Origin: Oribacterium sp. WCC10
GTDB taxonomy: Bacteria; Bacillota; Clostridia; Lachnospirales; Lachnospiraceae
Assembly: GCF_900113415.1 (NCBI RefSeq)
Contig: NZ_FOPH01000009.1
Span: 1 to 64,000, forward strand
Direction of reading: 5' to 3'
Length of the DNA stretch: 64,000 bases
Shown: in pieces, positions 25,041 to 32,367 of the stretch
Position numbering within the stretch: position 1 is the first letter of the stretch
Layout: each line of letters begins with the position of its first letter
Made by a program: the position numbers and the translations under genes
Notes under the pieces: model-generated
Database searches by the model: none
What the model was told of the DNA's origin: nothing
What the model saw: the letters and a program-made list of their open reading frames with translations, nothing else

Positions 25041-26489
25041 TCAAAATCCTCCATAAATAAATGCTTGTGCATCAAATCCGTAACCATATGTTCCAAACAC
25101 CATTATGAACAGAATTGCTCCAATATATATAAACCATCTTATCGCTATATTCTTCTTCAAAATATAATCTCTTATTACAATACCTCGTTCCTGAACCGAA
25201 CTTACAAACAGCAGGAATAACATGCAGAATATCAAAATATGGAATTCCTTCCACCCTAGCCCTAGTGAATACAAAGCATCATTTGTAAATATCCATGGAT
25301 TATGCACAGCAAACATGGATTTTATCATTGAAAGACCTGTTTTTAGGTGATCTGCTCTAAAAATAATCCAAGCCAGCATAACCAGAACAAATGTGGCAAC
25401 TCTCTTATATAGTAAATAACCCAAACCGTCTTTTCTCAGCTTAAATACTTCACAAAATTTTGCTTTTACTGGATTCAACCACTCACCAAACAGCTGATAT
25501 ACTCCGTGTAACAATCCCCAAAATAGATATTTATAGCCTGCTCCATGCCATACTCCACTTACAGCAAACGTAATCAATATATTTAAATACTTTCTACACT
25601 TCCCTTTTCGATTTCCTCCCAACGGAATATATATATAATCTCTCAACCATGAACTGAGTGATATGTGCCACCTTCTCCAGAAGTCTTTAATAGATGTTGA
25701 AAAATAAGGATGCATAAAGTTATCAATAAGATCTATTCCAAAAAGATTAGCTATTCCTTGAGCCAATGAAGTACATGACATAAAATCTGCGTATAGCTGA
25801 ATACTATAAAGAATTCCTGCCACCAAAACGTACATGCCTCTATATGTAGGATAATTATCGAAAACCTTATTGACTATTATTCCAGCTTTATCTGCTATAC
25901 ATAATTTCAGGAAAAAGCCCCAGAGAATCAACATGAATCCTTTAACAAATTTTCTTTCATCAAATCTATTTCCTGCATATAATTGGTCAGATAACTGAGA
26001 ATATCGCGGAATAGGTCCTTGAATGATTTGTGGAAAAAAGCTTGCAAATAACAGATACTTAAAATAGTTTCGTTCAGCCTTGATAGCACCTTTATAAACA
26101 TCTACGTTATACGATATCAGTTGTAGTGAGAAAAAAGCCATTCCGATAGGAACTAGCCACCAGTTAGGCATATCCTTATGTATAAAGGAATCCATAATAA
26201 ATGGACATTCCTTTATTGCCAATAACGGAAATGCAACCATGCATACTGACAGTGTCAAATATATTTTCTTATGCTTTTCATGCCGTTCCATCAATAAACT
26301 AAATATCCAACTCACAAATGATAATACAATAAGCATGAAAAATTTACGCTTAGATCCTTGCGAGAGATACCAATAAAAAGCCATACTACCTGCCAGTATC
26401 GCCATCCACCTGAATTTCAACGGAATAACATAATAAAGCAGTAGCACGACTACTACAAACAAATAAAAGTATAATGAAACAAAAACCAT
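25041..26489 (-). CDS. MBOAT-family O-acyltransferase (AlgI/DltB-like)
   Basis: 482 residues, about 11 membrane helices. The MBOAT signature with the catalytic histidine is in 'FAVSGVWHGAGYKYLFWGLLHG', and 'FWRRWHISLSSWLRDYIYIPLGGNRKG' is the conserved cytoplasmic loop. The family passes acyl (usually acetyl) groups through the membrane to extracellular polymers such as alginate, teichoic acid or other polysaccharides. The ATG at 26489 was chosen over upstream codons because it begins the first helix and has AGGTGGG upstream. The DNA is visibly more A+T-rich than the transfer genes on either side, suggesting a separate origin for this cargo. Confidence 0.9.
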   Translation of the reverse strand: MVFVSLYFYLFVVVVLLLYYVIPLKFRWMAILAGSMAFYWYLSQGSKRKFFMLIVLSFVSWIFSLLMERHEKHKKIYLTLSVCMVAFPLLAIKECPFIMDSFIHKDMPNWWLVPIGMAFFSLQLISYNVDVYKGAIKAERNYFKYLLFASFFPQIIQGPIPRYSQLSDQLYAGNRFDERKFVKGFMLILWGFFLKLCIADKAGIIVNKVFDNYPTYRGMYVLVAGILYSIQLYADFMSCTSLAQGIANLFGIDLIDNFMHPYFSTSIKDFWRRWHISLSSWLRDYIYIPLGGNRKGKCRKYLNILITFAVSGVWHGAGYKYLFWGLLHGVYQLFGEWLNPVKAKFCEVFKLRKDGLGYLLYKRVATFVLVMLAWIIFRADHLKTGLSMIKSMFAVHNPWIFTNDALYSLGLGWKEFHILIFCMLFLLFVSSVQERGIVIRDYILKKNIAIRWFIYIGAILFIMVFGTYGYGFDAQAFIYGGF

Positions 26490-26676
26490 CTTCCCACCTA
26501 TGTACCACAAAAATGTGTACTTTTTTGTGAGGTGTTTTTTACCTATAGTCCTTAAGTACTAATACTCGCTCTATCAGTGGATTTTTGAGGGAAAAATCAT
26601 TATAATGAAATACGTTGGTTTTAGGACTAACAAAAAACAAGAAAGTACACCTTCTTGCTCGGAAATGCACTTTCAA

Positions 26677-27288
26677 TTAAGTGGTTTTCTTGTATATAGA
26701 AGCCCTATATCTGAACGTTGAAGCAGGCATATTTACTAGCCTTGCCGCCTCTTCAGTAGATACCTTTTCAGCCTTCCATCTCTGATAAACCTCATGAAAG
26801 TTCTCCGGTAAAGGTCTTGGCGGTCTGCCCAGCTTCACGCCCCTAGCCTTTGCAGCAGCAATTCCCTCAGCCTGTCTCTGGTGGATTGTCTGATACTCGG
26901 TCTCTGCCACATATGAGAGTAGCGCAAGTATCAGATCACTGATAAATGTTCCCAGCAGGCTCTTTTCACGCCTTGTATCAAGAAGTGGCATGTCAATGAC
27001 AACAACATCTGCGCCTTTTTCCTTAGTTATGATGCGCCACTGTTCGCTGAGATCACGATAGTTACGTCCTAACCTGTCAATGGATTTGATATACAGCACG
27101 GAATTGTCATCCAGTTTCTTGAGAAGCCTCTTGTACTGCGGTCTTTCAAAGTTCTTCCCTGACAGCTTATCCAGGTAAATCCTGTTCTGTGGAACTCCCA
27201 TCTCCATCAATGCAAGAATCTGTCTATCCTCGTTCTGCCCTATAGTTGAAACCCTTGCGTATCCATAAACCTTTTCGTTTTCGCTCAT
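26677..27288 (-). CDS. small serine resolvase/invertase
   Basis: 203 residues. Catalytic motif 'YGYARVSTIGQNEDRQ' with Ser14 and Arg12; 'IKSIDRLGRNYRDL' and 'LLGTFISDLILALLSYVAETE' complete the catalytic domain and E helix; the C-terminal HTH ('VSTEEAARLVNMPASTFRYRA') follows 'ARGVKLGRPPRP'. It probably resolves multimers or cointegrates of the element. AGGAGG is present before the ATG, 20 bp after the 93-residue gene. Confidence 0.92.
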   Translation of the reverse strand: MSENEKVYGYARVSTIGQNEDRQILALMEMGVPQNRIYLDKLSGKNFERPQYKRLLKKLDDNSVLYIKSIDRLGRNYRDLSEQWRIITKEKGADVVVIDMPLLDTRREKSLLGTFISDLILALLSYVAETEYQTIHQRQAEGIAAAKARGVKLGRPPRPLPENFHEVYQRWKAEKVSTEEAARLVNMPASTFRYRASIYKKTT

Positions 27289-27308
27289 GTGAAACCTCCT
27301 GTCACCGC

Positions 27309-27590
27309 TTATTTACGGCTATTGTTAATGTTTTCCATTTGTGTTCTGATCTGATCCCTTCTTTCCTGTGTTATCCTTCTGGGCTTACGGTAACTAACGT
27401 ACTGTTTTGGCATTGAATAGGTCTTGTCGATATCAGTTGCCTTGATGCATCTGTAAGCCTCAGGGAACTCGGTAACTAACGAGTCAAGTTTTCTTATAAC
27501 GGCTTTATCTCTGGTATAGACAACCGCTTCTTCCTCCCCTGCATTGAAATTGATAACTGTCTCCTGCTCAATCTTGGTTAATCTGCTCAT
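27309..27590 (-). CDS. conserved small mobile-element protein
   Basis: 93 residues, no membrane segment. 'IEQETVINFNAGEEEAVVYTRDKAVIRKLD' and 'PKQYVSYRKPRRITQERRDQI' (in part) match short proteins repeatedly found on clostridial plasmids and phages ('...YT.D..V.RKLD'), function unknown. The strongly basic C-terminus suggests nucleic-acid binding. AAAGGAG precedes the ATG. It precedes and is probably cotranscribed with the resolvase. Confidence 0.7.
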   Translation of the reverse strand: MSRLTKIEQETVINFNAGEEEAVVYTRDKAVIRKLDSLVTEFPEAYRCIKATDIDKTYSMPKQYVSYRKPRRITQERRDQIRTQMENINNSRK

Positions 27591-27660
27591 TTCTTAAGCT
27601 CCTTTCTGACTGCCCTCTTGGTCTGTTCTGTAGTTTGTGGCACGGACGGAAACGAAAGGA

Positions 27661-27810
27661 AAAGATGGATAGGATAAGATGGGATAAGATAAGTTAGTTA
27701 ATAGGGTATATCTTTATTCTCTTTTTCTTTGGTTCTTTCTTTTTCTCTTCTTTCTAGGGGAAGAAGGAAGAAAAGAGAAGGGAGGAAAAGGGAAAGAAGA
27801 GAAGGAAAAC
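27661..27810. repeat. tandem GATAAGAT and polypyrimidine/polypurine tract
   Basis: This gap of 330 bp without a gene begins with the tandem GGATAGGATAAGATGGGATA (27667 on) and then has about 45 bases nearly all T/C (27714-27755) followed by about 50 bases nearly all A/G (27757-27808), roughly complementary to each other. It could fold as a long imperfect hairpin or form triplex/H-DNA. Purpose unknown; a recombination or replication site near the resolvase is possible. Confidence 0.45.
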
Positions 27811-27845
27811 ACAGCCCTCGGTAATTATCGGAGTCATGGGAAATA

Positions 27846-27882
27846 AAAAAGTGCTAATGAAATCTTCTCCATTAACACTTTT
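27846..27882. terminator. bidirectional terminator after the large recombinase
   Basis: AAAAGTGCTAATG (27847-27859) and CATTAACACTTTT (27870-27882) form a stem with A and T flanks on both strands. Confidence 0.75.
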
Positions 27883-27920
27883 CTAAGTTTATTCAGTTCA
27901 GTAATTACCGTATCAATTGA

Positions 27921-29798
27921 CTAAAAATTGGGTGTTTCAGAGTTTGCTACCACAACGCTTACTCTGGAATAATGCTCCTGATCATATTCTTCGGCAGGGA
28001 TCCCGTAAATATTGGGATTCATAGCCTTAAGTTCTTTCAGTCTTGCCCTTCTTCTAGGGTCATATCTCTTTTCCCATGCTTTCTGAGCACCTCTGGCTTT
28101 TCTGTCAAGGTACTGTCTATGGCGCTTGTCCTTGATGGCTTCTATGCGTTCCTTCTCAGCAAGCTCTTCTTCCGTCAATTCCTTCTCGGGCATACTGTAA
28201 TTACCGATGAAATTGAAATAGATATCAATCTTCTGAGTAGTCTGTATAGAGCCTTTCCTATCACGCTCATGAACCAGTATCTTATCGACAAATTCGTTTA
28301 CCATATATGCCGTGAGTTCATCAAAATTATTGTATCTCGACATCAGATTTACAAAACGCTTGCCACTACGCTTGTTTTCCTCAATGGATTCAAGCTCGTC
28401 CTCAAGCTGGCTATACTCCTCCTTCATGGCAAGTTGCTCTTTGGAATACTGGGTTATCAGCGTTTCGTATCTGTTCTCAGGCATTCTGCCAAGGGCATTG
28501 TCCTCATAAATCTTGCATATGAGCTTTTCCTGCTCTCCAATACGCTTCTGACAAGCCTTCTGCTTCTCTGTTTTTGCCTTGATTTCAGTACTTCTGCTGT
28601 CAGATTCAAGCTGTGTTATCTGCTCTATAAAAGCCTCAGGATCCTCGTCTATCTGTGACTTAAGGAATCTCAGTGTTTCCTTAAGGATTTCCATAACAGC
28701 ACTGGCATCTATTCTGTGACCAGAGCTACAAAGCGTACCAACAGGCTGTTTACCATACTTTGCACAGATGTACTGCGCCACACGCTTGCCATTACTTGTC
28801 CTATGACAGTACATGAGGGAACCGCAGTCGAAGCAATACATCTTTCCGTCAAGGGGATGGGGTTCGCCCCAGCCATTAGGATATCTCTTGATACCAGTCC
28901 TGCACTTCTGAGCATTATTGAAGGTCTCTTCATCCACGATAGGCTCTTGTGTATTCTCAAACACCTGCCAGTATTTCTGAGCAACATAATGGCTTTTCTT
29001 GTCCTTGAAATGCTTACGGGTCTTGAAGTTTACTGTATGTCCAAGATACTCTTTCTTTGTCAGAATACTTGCCACTGTAGAACTGTTCCATCTGTATGGA
29101 TGTTCTAAAACGCGCCCCTGCCATAATCCCATGCCCTGCTTCTGCTGATGCACGGCAGGTATTTCTATCTTATCAGCCTCCAGTATCTTTGCTATCTGAT
29201 ATGGGCCTTTAGACTCAATGGTAAGCTGAAAGATTCTTCTCACAACCTCAGCTGCTTCTTCGTCAACAATCCAATGGTTCTTGTCCTCTGGATCCTTTAT
29301 ATATCCGTATGGCGGAGAGCTGGCAACATGTTTTCCAGAGTCCCCTTTCGCCTTAAAAGTTGATCTTATCTTTTTACTGGTGTCCTTAGCATACCATTCA
29401 TTCATGATATTGCGGAATGGGAGAAAATCATCATCTCCAAACATGGTGTCAGTACCATCATTTACAGCTATGAGGCGGACATCCTTTTGTCTGAACATTT
29501 CCACAATCTGCCCAACTTTGAGATAATCCCTGCCCAGTCGGCTCATGTCTTTTATGACAACGGTGCCAATATTTCCGCTTTCAATCTCTTCCATCATTGC
29601 CAAAAATGCAGGTCTGTCAAAGCGTGTACCCGATATTCCATCATCAGCAAAATGCCTTGGACTTGGAAGTTCATTAGATACGGCATACTCCATGAGAAGC
29701 TGCTTCTGATTTGAAATACTGTTGGACTCGCCCTGAAGTTCATCATCATGGCTGAGTCGCTCATACAAAGCTGTGTACTGCTGTTTCTGCTTTTTCAT
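27921..29798 (-). CDS. large serine recombinase (TndX/TnpX-like)
   Basis: 625 residues from the ATG at 29798 (AAAGGAG upstream, overlapping the previous stop as ATGA). Catalytic domain about 5-150 with 'YERLSHDDE' (Ser16, Arg14), 'FDRPAFLAMMEEI' and 'VIKDMSRLGRDYL'; recombinase domain about 165-280; zinc ribbon 'CFDCGSLMYC...YICAKYGKQPVGTLCSSG'; long coiled coil and charged tail. It should integrate and excise the element between short att sites. Length and domain order fit Tn4451/Tn5397-class recombinases. Confidence 0.92.
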   Translation of the reverse strand: MKKQKQQYTALYERLSHDDELQGESNSISNQKQLLMEYAVSNELPSPRHFADDGISGTRFDRPAFLAMMEEIESGNIGTVVIKDMSRLGRDYLKVGQIVEMFRQKDVRLIAVNDGTDTMFGDDDFLPFRNIMNEWYAKDTSKKIRSTFKAKGDSGKHVASSPPYGYIKDPEDKNHWIVDEEAAEVVRRIFQLTIESKGPYQIAKILEADKIEIPAVHQQKQGMGLWQGRVLEHPYRWNSSTVASILTKKEYLGHTVNFKTRKHFKDKKSHYVAQKYWQVFENTQEPIVDEETFNNAQKCRTGIKRYPNGWGEPHPLDGKMYCFDCGSLMYCHRTSNGKRVAQYICAKYGKQPVGTLCSSGHRIDASAVMEILKETLRFLKSQIDEDPEAFIEQITQLESDSRSTEIKAKTEKQKACQKRIGEQEKLICKIYEDNALGRMPENRYETLITQYSKEQLAMKEEYSQLEDELESIEENKRSGKRFVNLMSRYNNFDELTAYMVNEFVDKILVHERDRKGSIQTTQKIDIYFNFIGNYSMPEKELTEEELAEKERIEAIKDKRHRQYLDRKARGAQKAWEKRYDPRRRARLKELKAMNPNIYGIPAEEYDQEHYSRVSVVVANSETPNF

Positions 29799-30175
29799 AA
29801 AACTCCTTTCCACGCCTCGCTGCAGGTATCAAGGCCTTCAGCAACCGTAATTACTCTGACATTATTTTTCTTAAGTTCTGCAACAATATGAAGAACCGCT
29901 ACCATTTCTCTGCCGATTCTGCTTACATCCTTGACGATAACAGTACTGATATTGCCAGCCTCAGCTTCCCTAAGAAGTTCATTTAGAGTTGGTCTGTCAA
30001 ACTTGGTGCCAGAGACACCCTCATCCGAATAATGCTTTATCTCTGAAAAATTATGAGATTTTGCATATTCCGTCAGCAGTTCCTTCTGTGTTAAAATACC
30101 ATTAAGTTCATAGGGACCGCTCATGTGGTTAGTTCTCTCATACAATGCCGTGTACTGATGCTTTTGGTTTTCCAT
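29795..30175 (-). CDS. catalytic-domain-only serine recombinase paralogue lacking the nucleophile
   Basis: 126 residues from the ATG at 30175 (AAAGGAG upstream). It aligns along its length with the first 125 residues of the next gene (both start M..QK.QYTALYER) but has Asn16 where the catalytic Ser16 should be (YERTN against YERLS). The other active-site parts, 'GVSGTKFDRPTLNELL' and 'IVKDVSRIGRE', are kept. It ends after the catalytic core, with no recombinase domain or zinc ribbon. Stop and the next start overlap (ATGA), so the two are made together. It may be a decayed duplicate or a regulatory subunit. Confidence 0.85.
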   Translation of the reverse strand: MENQKHQYTALYERTNHMSGPYELNGILTQKELLTEYAKSHNFSEIKHYSDEGVSGTKFDRPTLNELLREAEAGNISTVIVKDVSRIGREMVAVLHIVAELKKNNVRVITVAEGLDTCSEAWKGVL

Positions 30176-30200
30176 AAAGCTCCTTTCTGTCATAAAAAAA

Positions 30201-30302
30201 TGACAATACATAATTAGTTCCTCGTATCGGGGAAACCTCTTAAAATCCCCTGTTTCTGCTACTTGTATCGTATTGATACAAGAAACTAATTACATATTGT
30301 CA
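30201..30302. repeat. 28-bp inverted repeat at the right end of the element
   Basis: Arms 30201-30228 (TGACAATACATAATTAGTTC then CTCGTATC) and 30275-30302 match as inverted repeats at 24 of 28 positions. The 46-bp loop holds GGGG...CCCC and a small hairpin CTTGTATC/GATACAAG (30262-30282). It lies just upstream of the recombinase genes, and the shared TGCTACTTGT (30257-30266) lies within it. An attachment site, recombinase-binding region or promoter operator are all possible. Confidence 0.65.
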
Positions 30303-30309
30303 CACCCGG

Positions 30310-30344
30310 AACGATTCGATGTCGGCTTTTGACACTCACGTCAT
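30310..30344 (+). repeat. tail repeat copy beside the element
   Basis: AACGATTCGATGTCGGC then TTTTGACACTCACGTCAT (30327-30344) is the best match to the chromosomal tail consensus. It lies just outside the mobile element, showing that chromosome resumes here. Confidence 0.65.
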
Positions 30345-30369
30345 AGGATCAGTGCCCATGGAGGTAAAA

Positions 30370-30588
30370 ATGAACTCTTTTTATATGTGGTTTGCGCCAT
30401 TTTTTCTTTTTTTCATCTTTTCACTCGGTTTATTTATATGGGATGGCGTAAAAGCCAAAGAAGCGGGAAGGAAAAGAAAGACCTGGATTATGGTTTTAGC
30501 CATCATAAGTTTCGGATTGATGGCAACAGTGATCATTTTATCCGTTCTTTTGCTGCTTCTTACCATAGCGATAGTTCAAAACATGTAA
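30370..30588 (+). CDS. small two-helix membrane protein
   Basis: 72 residues from the ATG at 30370, chosen for GGAGG 5 nt upstream. Two membrane helices (about 5-22 and 38-65) flank a basic loop 'KAKEAGRKRKT'. It starts a three-gene cluster with another tiny membrane protein and a PstS-like binding protein. Function unknown. Confidence 0.65.
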   Translation: MNSFYMWFAPFFLFFIFSLGLFIWDGVKAKEAGRKRKTWIMVLAIISFGLMATVIILSVLLLLLTIAIVQNM

Positions 30589-30608
30589 TCAGGAAAGAAG
30601 ATACAGAT

Positions 30609-30752
30609 ATGAGCGACAAAGTGTTTATTCGAATCCTTGTTTCCATAGTCGCAGCAGGAGTCATCATCACGGCTTTACATGCTGCCTATATTTATTATGC
30701 CTATGAGCATTCTTCAATCATATACTTTATTTCAAAGGAGCTGTGGCCATGA
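30609..30752 (+). CDS. tiny membrane protein ahead of the PstS-like gene
   Basis: 47 residues, MSDKVFIRILVSIVAAG start, one membrane helix, then 'AAYIYYAYEHSS'. AGGAAAG is upstream. Its TGA overlaps the ATG of the next gene (ATGA), which supports real translation and coupling. Unrecognised. Confidence 0.6.
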   Translation: MSDKVFIRILVSIVAAGVIITALHAAYIYYAYEHSSIIYFISKELWP

Positions 30753-31738
30753 AAAAAACAGCTGTCATAGCGGCTTCTGTCCTTTTCTTTGTATTTGTCA
30801 ATGTCTTTTTATACACTTCCGTCACCCGCCGTCTCGGTAATAATTACAGCGGTATATCACAGACAAAAATGGTGGATGTGGCAAGATATCTTCCTTTTGA
30901 AGATACTTCGAATCTTGCAAGGACCGGTTCCTCCATGCATTTTTCAAAGGATGATGACCTTCCTGTACTTGATGGTGCTGCGGCACTGGTTCCTGTATAT
31001 GCCTCAGTCATAGATTCAGTTTACCCGGAGGGGTCTGTCACCTATGAGGGTGGCTCGTTTTCAGATGATAATCAGTACGGAGAAAATTTCGCAGAAGACA
31101 GTGTTATGCAGTATCAGAACACTATCCGCGGGTTCGATGCTCTTCTCGATGGTTCTGTAGATCTGTTCTTTACTGCACATCCTTCGGAAAAGCAGATGGA
31201 AACAGCAAAAGAAAAAGGCATAGATATCGAACTGGTTCCCATAGGACTTGAAGCATTTGTATTCTTCGTAAATAAAAACAACCCTGTAGACAGCCTTACC
31301 GTTGATGAGATAAGGGGAATCTACAGGGGAAATATTACAAACTGGAAGGAAGTGGGCGGTGCCGACAGAAGCATTAACCCGCTTCTTAGGATCAAAAATT
31401 CCGGAAGCCAGACTATGATGGAGAAATTCATGGGAAATGACATGATTGAAAGTCGCAGTATGTTTGCGATATTCGGTGCCTCCATCGGTTATTCTTTCAG
31501 GTACTATCTTTCAGGAATGGTGGCAAATGATAATGTCCGTATGCTTTCCGTAAACGGTATTTATCCCGATGCGGAAAACATCAGAAACAGCCGGTATACT
31601 TTAACCGCCGCCTTCTATGCTGCCTGCCGAAAAGATAATACAAATCCCAATGTTCCAAAACTCGTTGACTGGCTACTGTCAAAAGAAGGTCAGAAACTGA
31701 TAGAAGAATGCGGTTATGTGGCGATAAACCCCATCTGA
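30749..31738 (+). CDS. PstS-like periplasmic-binding-fold protein, membrane anchored
   Basis: 329 residues from the ATG at 30749 (AAAGGAG 8 nt upstream; a GTG two codons earlier is less likely). An N-terminal helix without a lipobox cysteine anchors it. The rest is a phosphate-binding-type solute-binding fold: 'TIRGFDALLDGSVDLFFTAHPS', 'GLEAFVFFVNKNNPVDSLTVDEI', 'GIYRGNITNWKEVGG' and 'LLSKEGQKLIEECGYV'. No PstCAB transport genes are near, so it may sense or bind phosphate or another anion rather than serve a transporter. Confidence 0.8.
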   Translation: MKKTAVIAASVLFFVFVNVFLYTSVTRRLGNNYSGISQTKMVDVARYLPFEDTSNLARTGSSMHFSKDDDLPVLDGAAALVPVYASVIDSVYPEGSVTYEGGSFSDDNQYGENFAEDSVMQYQNTIRGFDALLDGSVDLFFTAHPSEKQMETAKEKGIDIELVPIGLEAFVFFVNKNNPVDSLTVDEIRGIYRGNITNWKEVGGADRSINPLLRIKNSGSQTMMEKFMGNDMIESRSMFAIFGASIGYSFRYYLSGMVANDNVRMLSVNGIYPDAENIRNSRYTLTAAFYAACRKDNTNPNVPKLVDWLLSKEGQKLIEECGYVAINPI

Positions 31739-31831
31739 TCCAACAGCTATATATCTTTTCATAAGCTTCTTCTATCTCCTTAAGCCGCTTATGAAGATCT
31801 TCTTTCGGGCTTTACCAATCATTCTACCGCA

Positions 31832-32150
31832 TTACAGTTCTTCACCGTTAGTTTTTATCACGTTCTTGTACCAGTCGAAGGACTTTTTCTTTCTTCTCGC
31901 AAGAGAGCCTGTTCTGTCATCGTATTTCTCAACTAGGAAGGATACTCTCCTGAATCTCTGTGAAGAGTTCCTGAAAATGGCGGCTTTCCGAAGCATTCTC
32001 CGGGATAAAACGTCGCTCAATCCTGTCTTCTTCAAGACTGTCACCGGTTTTTTTCTGAAATCCGATGCCCTTTCCCTGACAGATCGACTCATTCCCATCC
32101 TTGTCACGGACCAGCACCATATTATTGTTAAGTGCTTTTACAACTTTCAC
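31832..32150 (-). pseudogene. fused remnants of a beta-glucoside operon: licT/bglG start and bglA end
   Basis: From a GTG at 32150 the frame encodes about 70 residues of the CAT RNA-binding domain of BglG/LicT antiterminators ('VVKALNNNMVLVRDKDGNE', 'GFQKKTGDSLEEDRIERRF'), then stops at 31929. In the next frame, 31832-31935, is the C-terminus of a family GH1 6-phospho-beta-glucosidase ('RRKKKSFDWYKNVI' then KTNGEEL and stop). A deletion has removed the rest of licT, any PTS gene and most of bglA. Upstream, the RAT and terminator of the operon leader are still readable. Confidence 0.75.
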
Positions 32151-32185
32151 AAAAGACCTCGGCATAAACCAAGAATCATAGGGAC

Positions 32186-32261
32186 AAAAAAAGGCAGGGC
32201 TATACGCATAAAAAACACTGAATCATCTACAGTCAGTATAATCTGCGTGAGCCTTGCCTGC
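32186..32261 (-). terminator. leader terminator of the decayed bgl operon
   Basis: On the minus strand GCAGGCAAGGCT (32250-32261) can pair with AGCCCTGCC (32193-32201), followed by seven T residues. The left arm overlaps the RAT, as in LicT/BglG-controlled leaders where antiterminator and terminator exclude each other. Confidence 0.65.
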
Positions 32262-32278
32262 ATTACCAGTCACAAATC
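32250..32278 (-). promoter_or_regulatory. ribonucleic antiterminator (RAT) of LicT/BglG type
   Basis: The 29-nt minus-strand segment reads like the known RAT consensus (GGATTGTTACTG...GCAGGCAAAACC): here TTTGTGACTG then GTAATGCAGGCAAGGC. By hand alignment about 20 of 29 positions agree. It lies about 100 nt before the licT remnant. Confidence 0.6.
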
Positions 32279-32367
32279 ACAAAAATTGCTATAACAAATA
32301 GAATTCGATTTGTAAATTTGTACTGTTTTACAATTTTCTATATATTTTTTAGTCAAATATCACAAGG

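Larger units (their letters stand above)
19901..30302. mobile_element. integrated mobilizable element with serine recombinases and MOBQ transfer genes
   Basis: Gene order from the right: catalytically altered recombinase fragment, large serine recombinase, a 93-residue protein, small resolvase, MBOAT/SGNH cargo, DUF3847 protein, oriT, MobA/MobL relaxase, TnpW-like protein, and an opposing ORF6N gene. There are no mating-pair genes, so it can be mobilised but not self-transfer. The right border is probably near the 28-bp inverted repeat at 30201-30302. The left border is inferred from TGCTACTTGT at 19901-19910, repeated at 30257-30266; it could instead lie between 21040 and 21085, leaving ORF6N outside. 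Confidence 0.75.

Noticed and set aside
31791-32294. 167-codon plus-strand frame in the gap after the PstS-like gene
   Set aside because: It is antisense to the licT and bglA remnants and the RAT leader, which match known families on the other strand.
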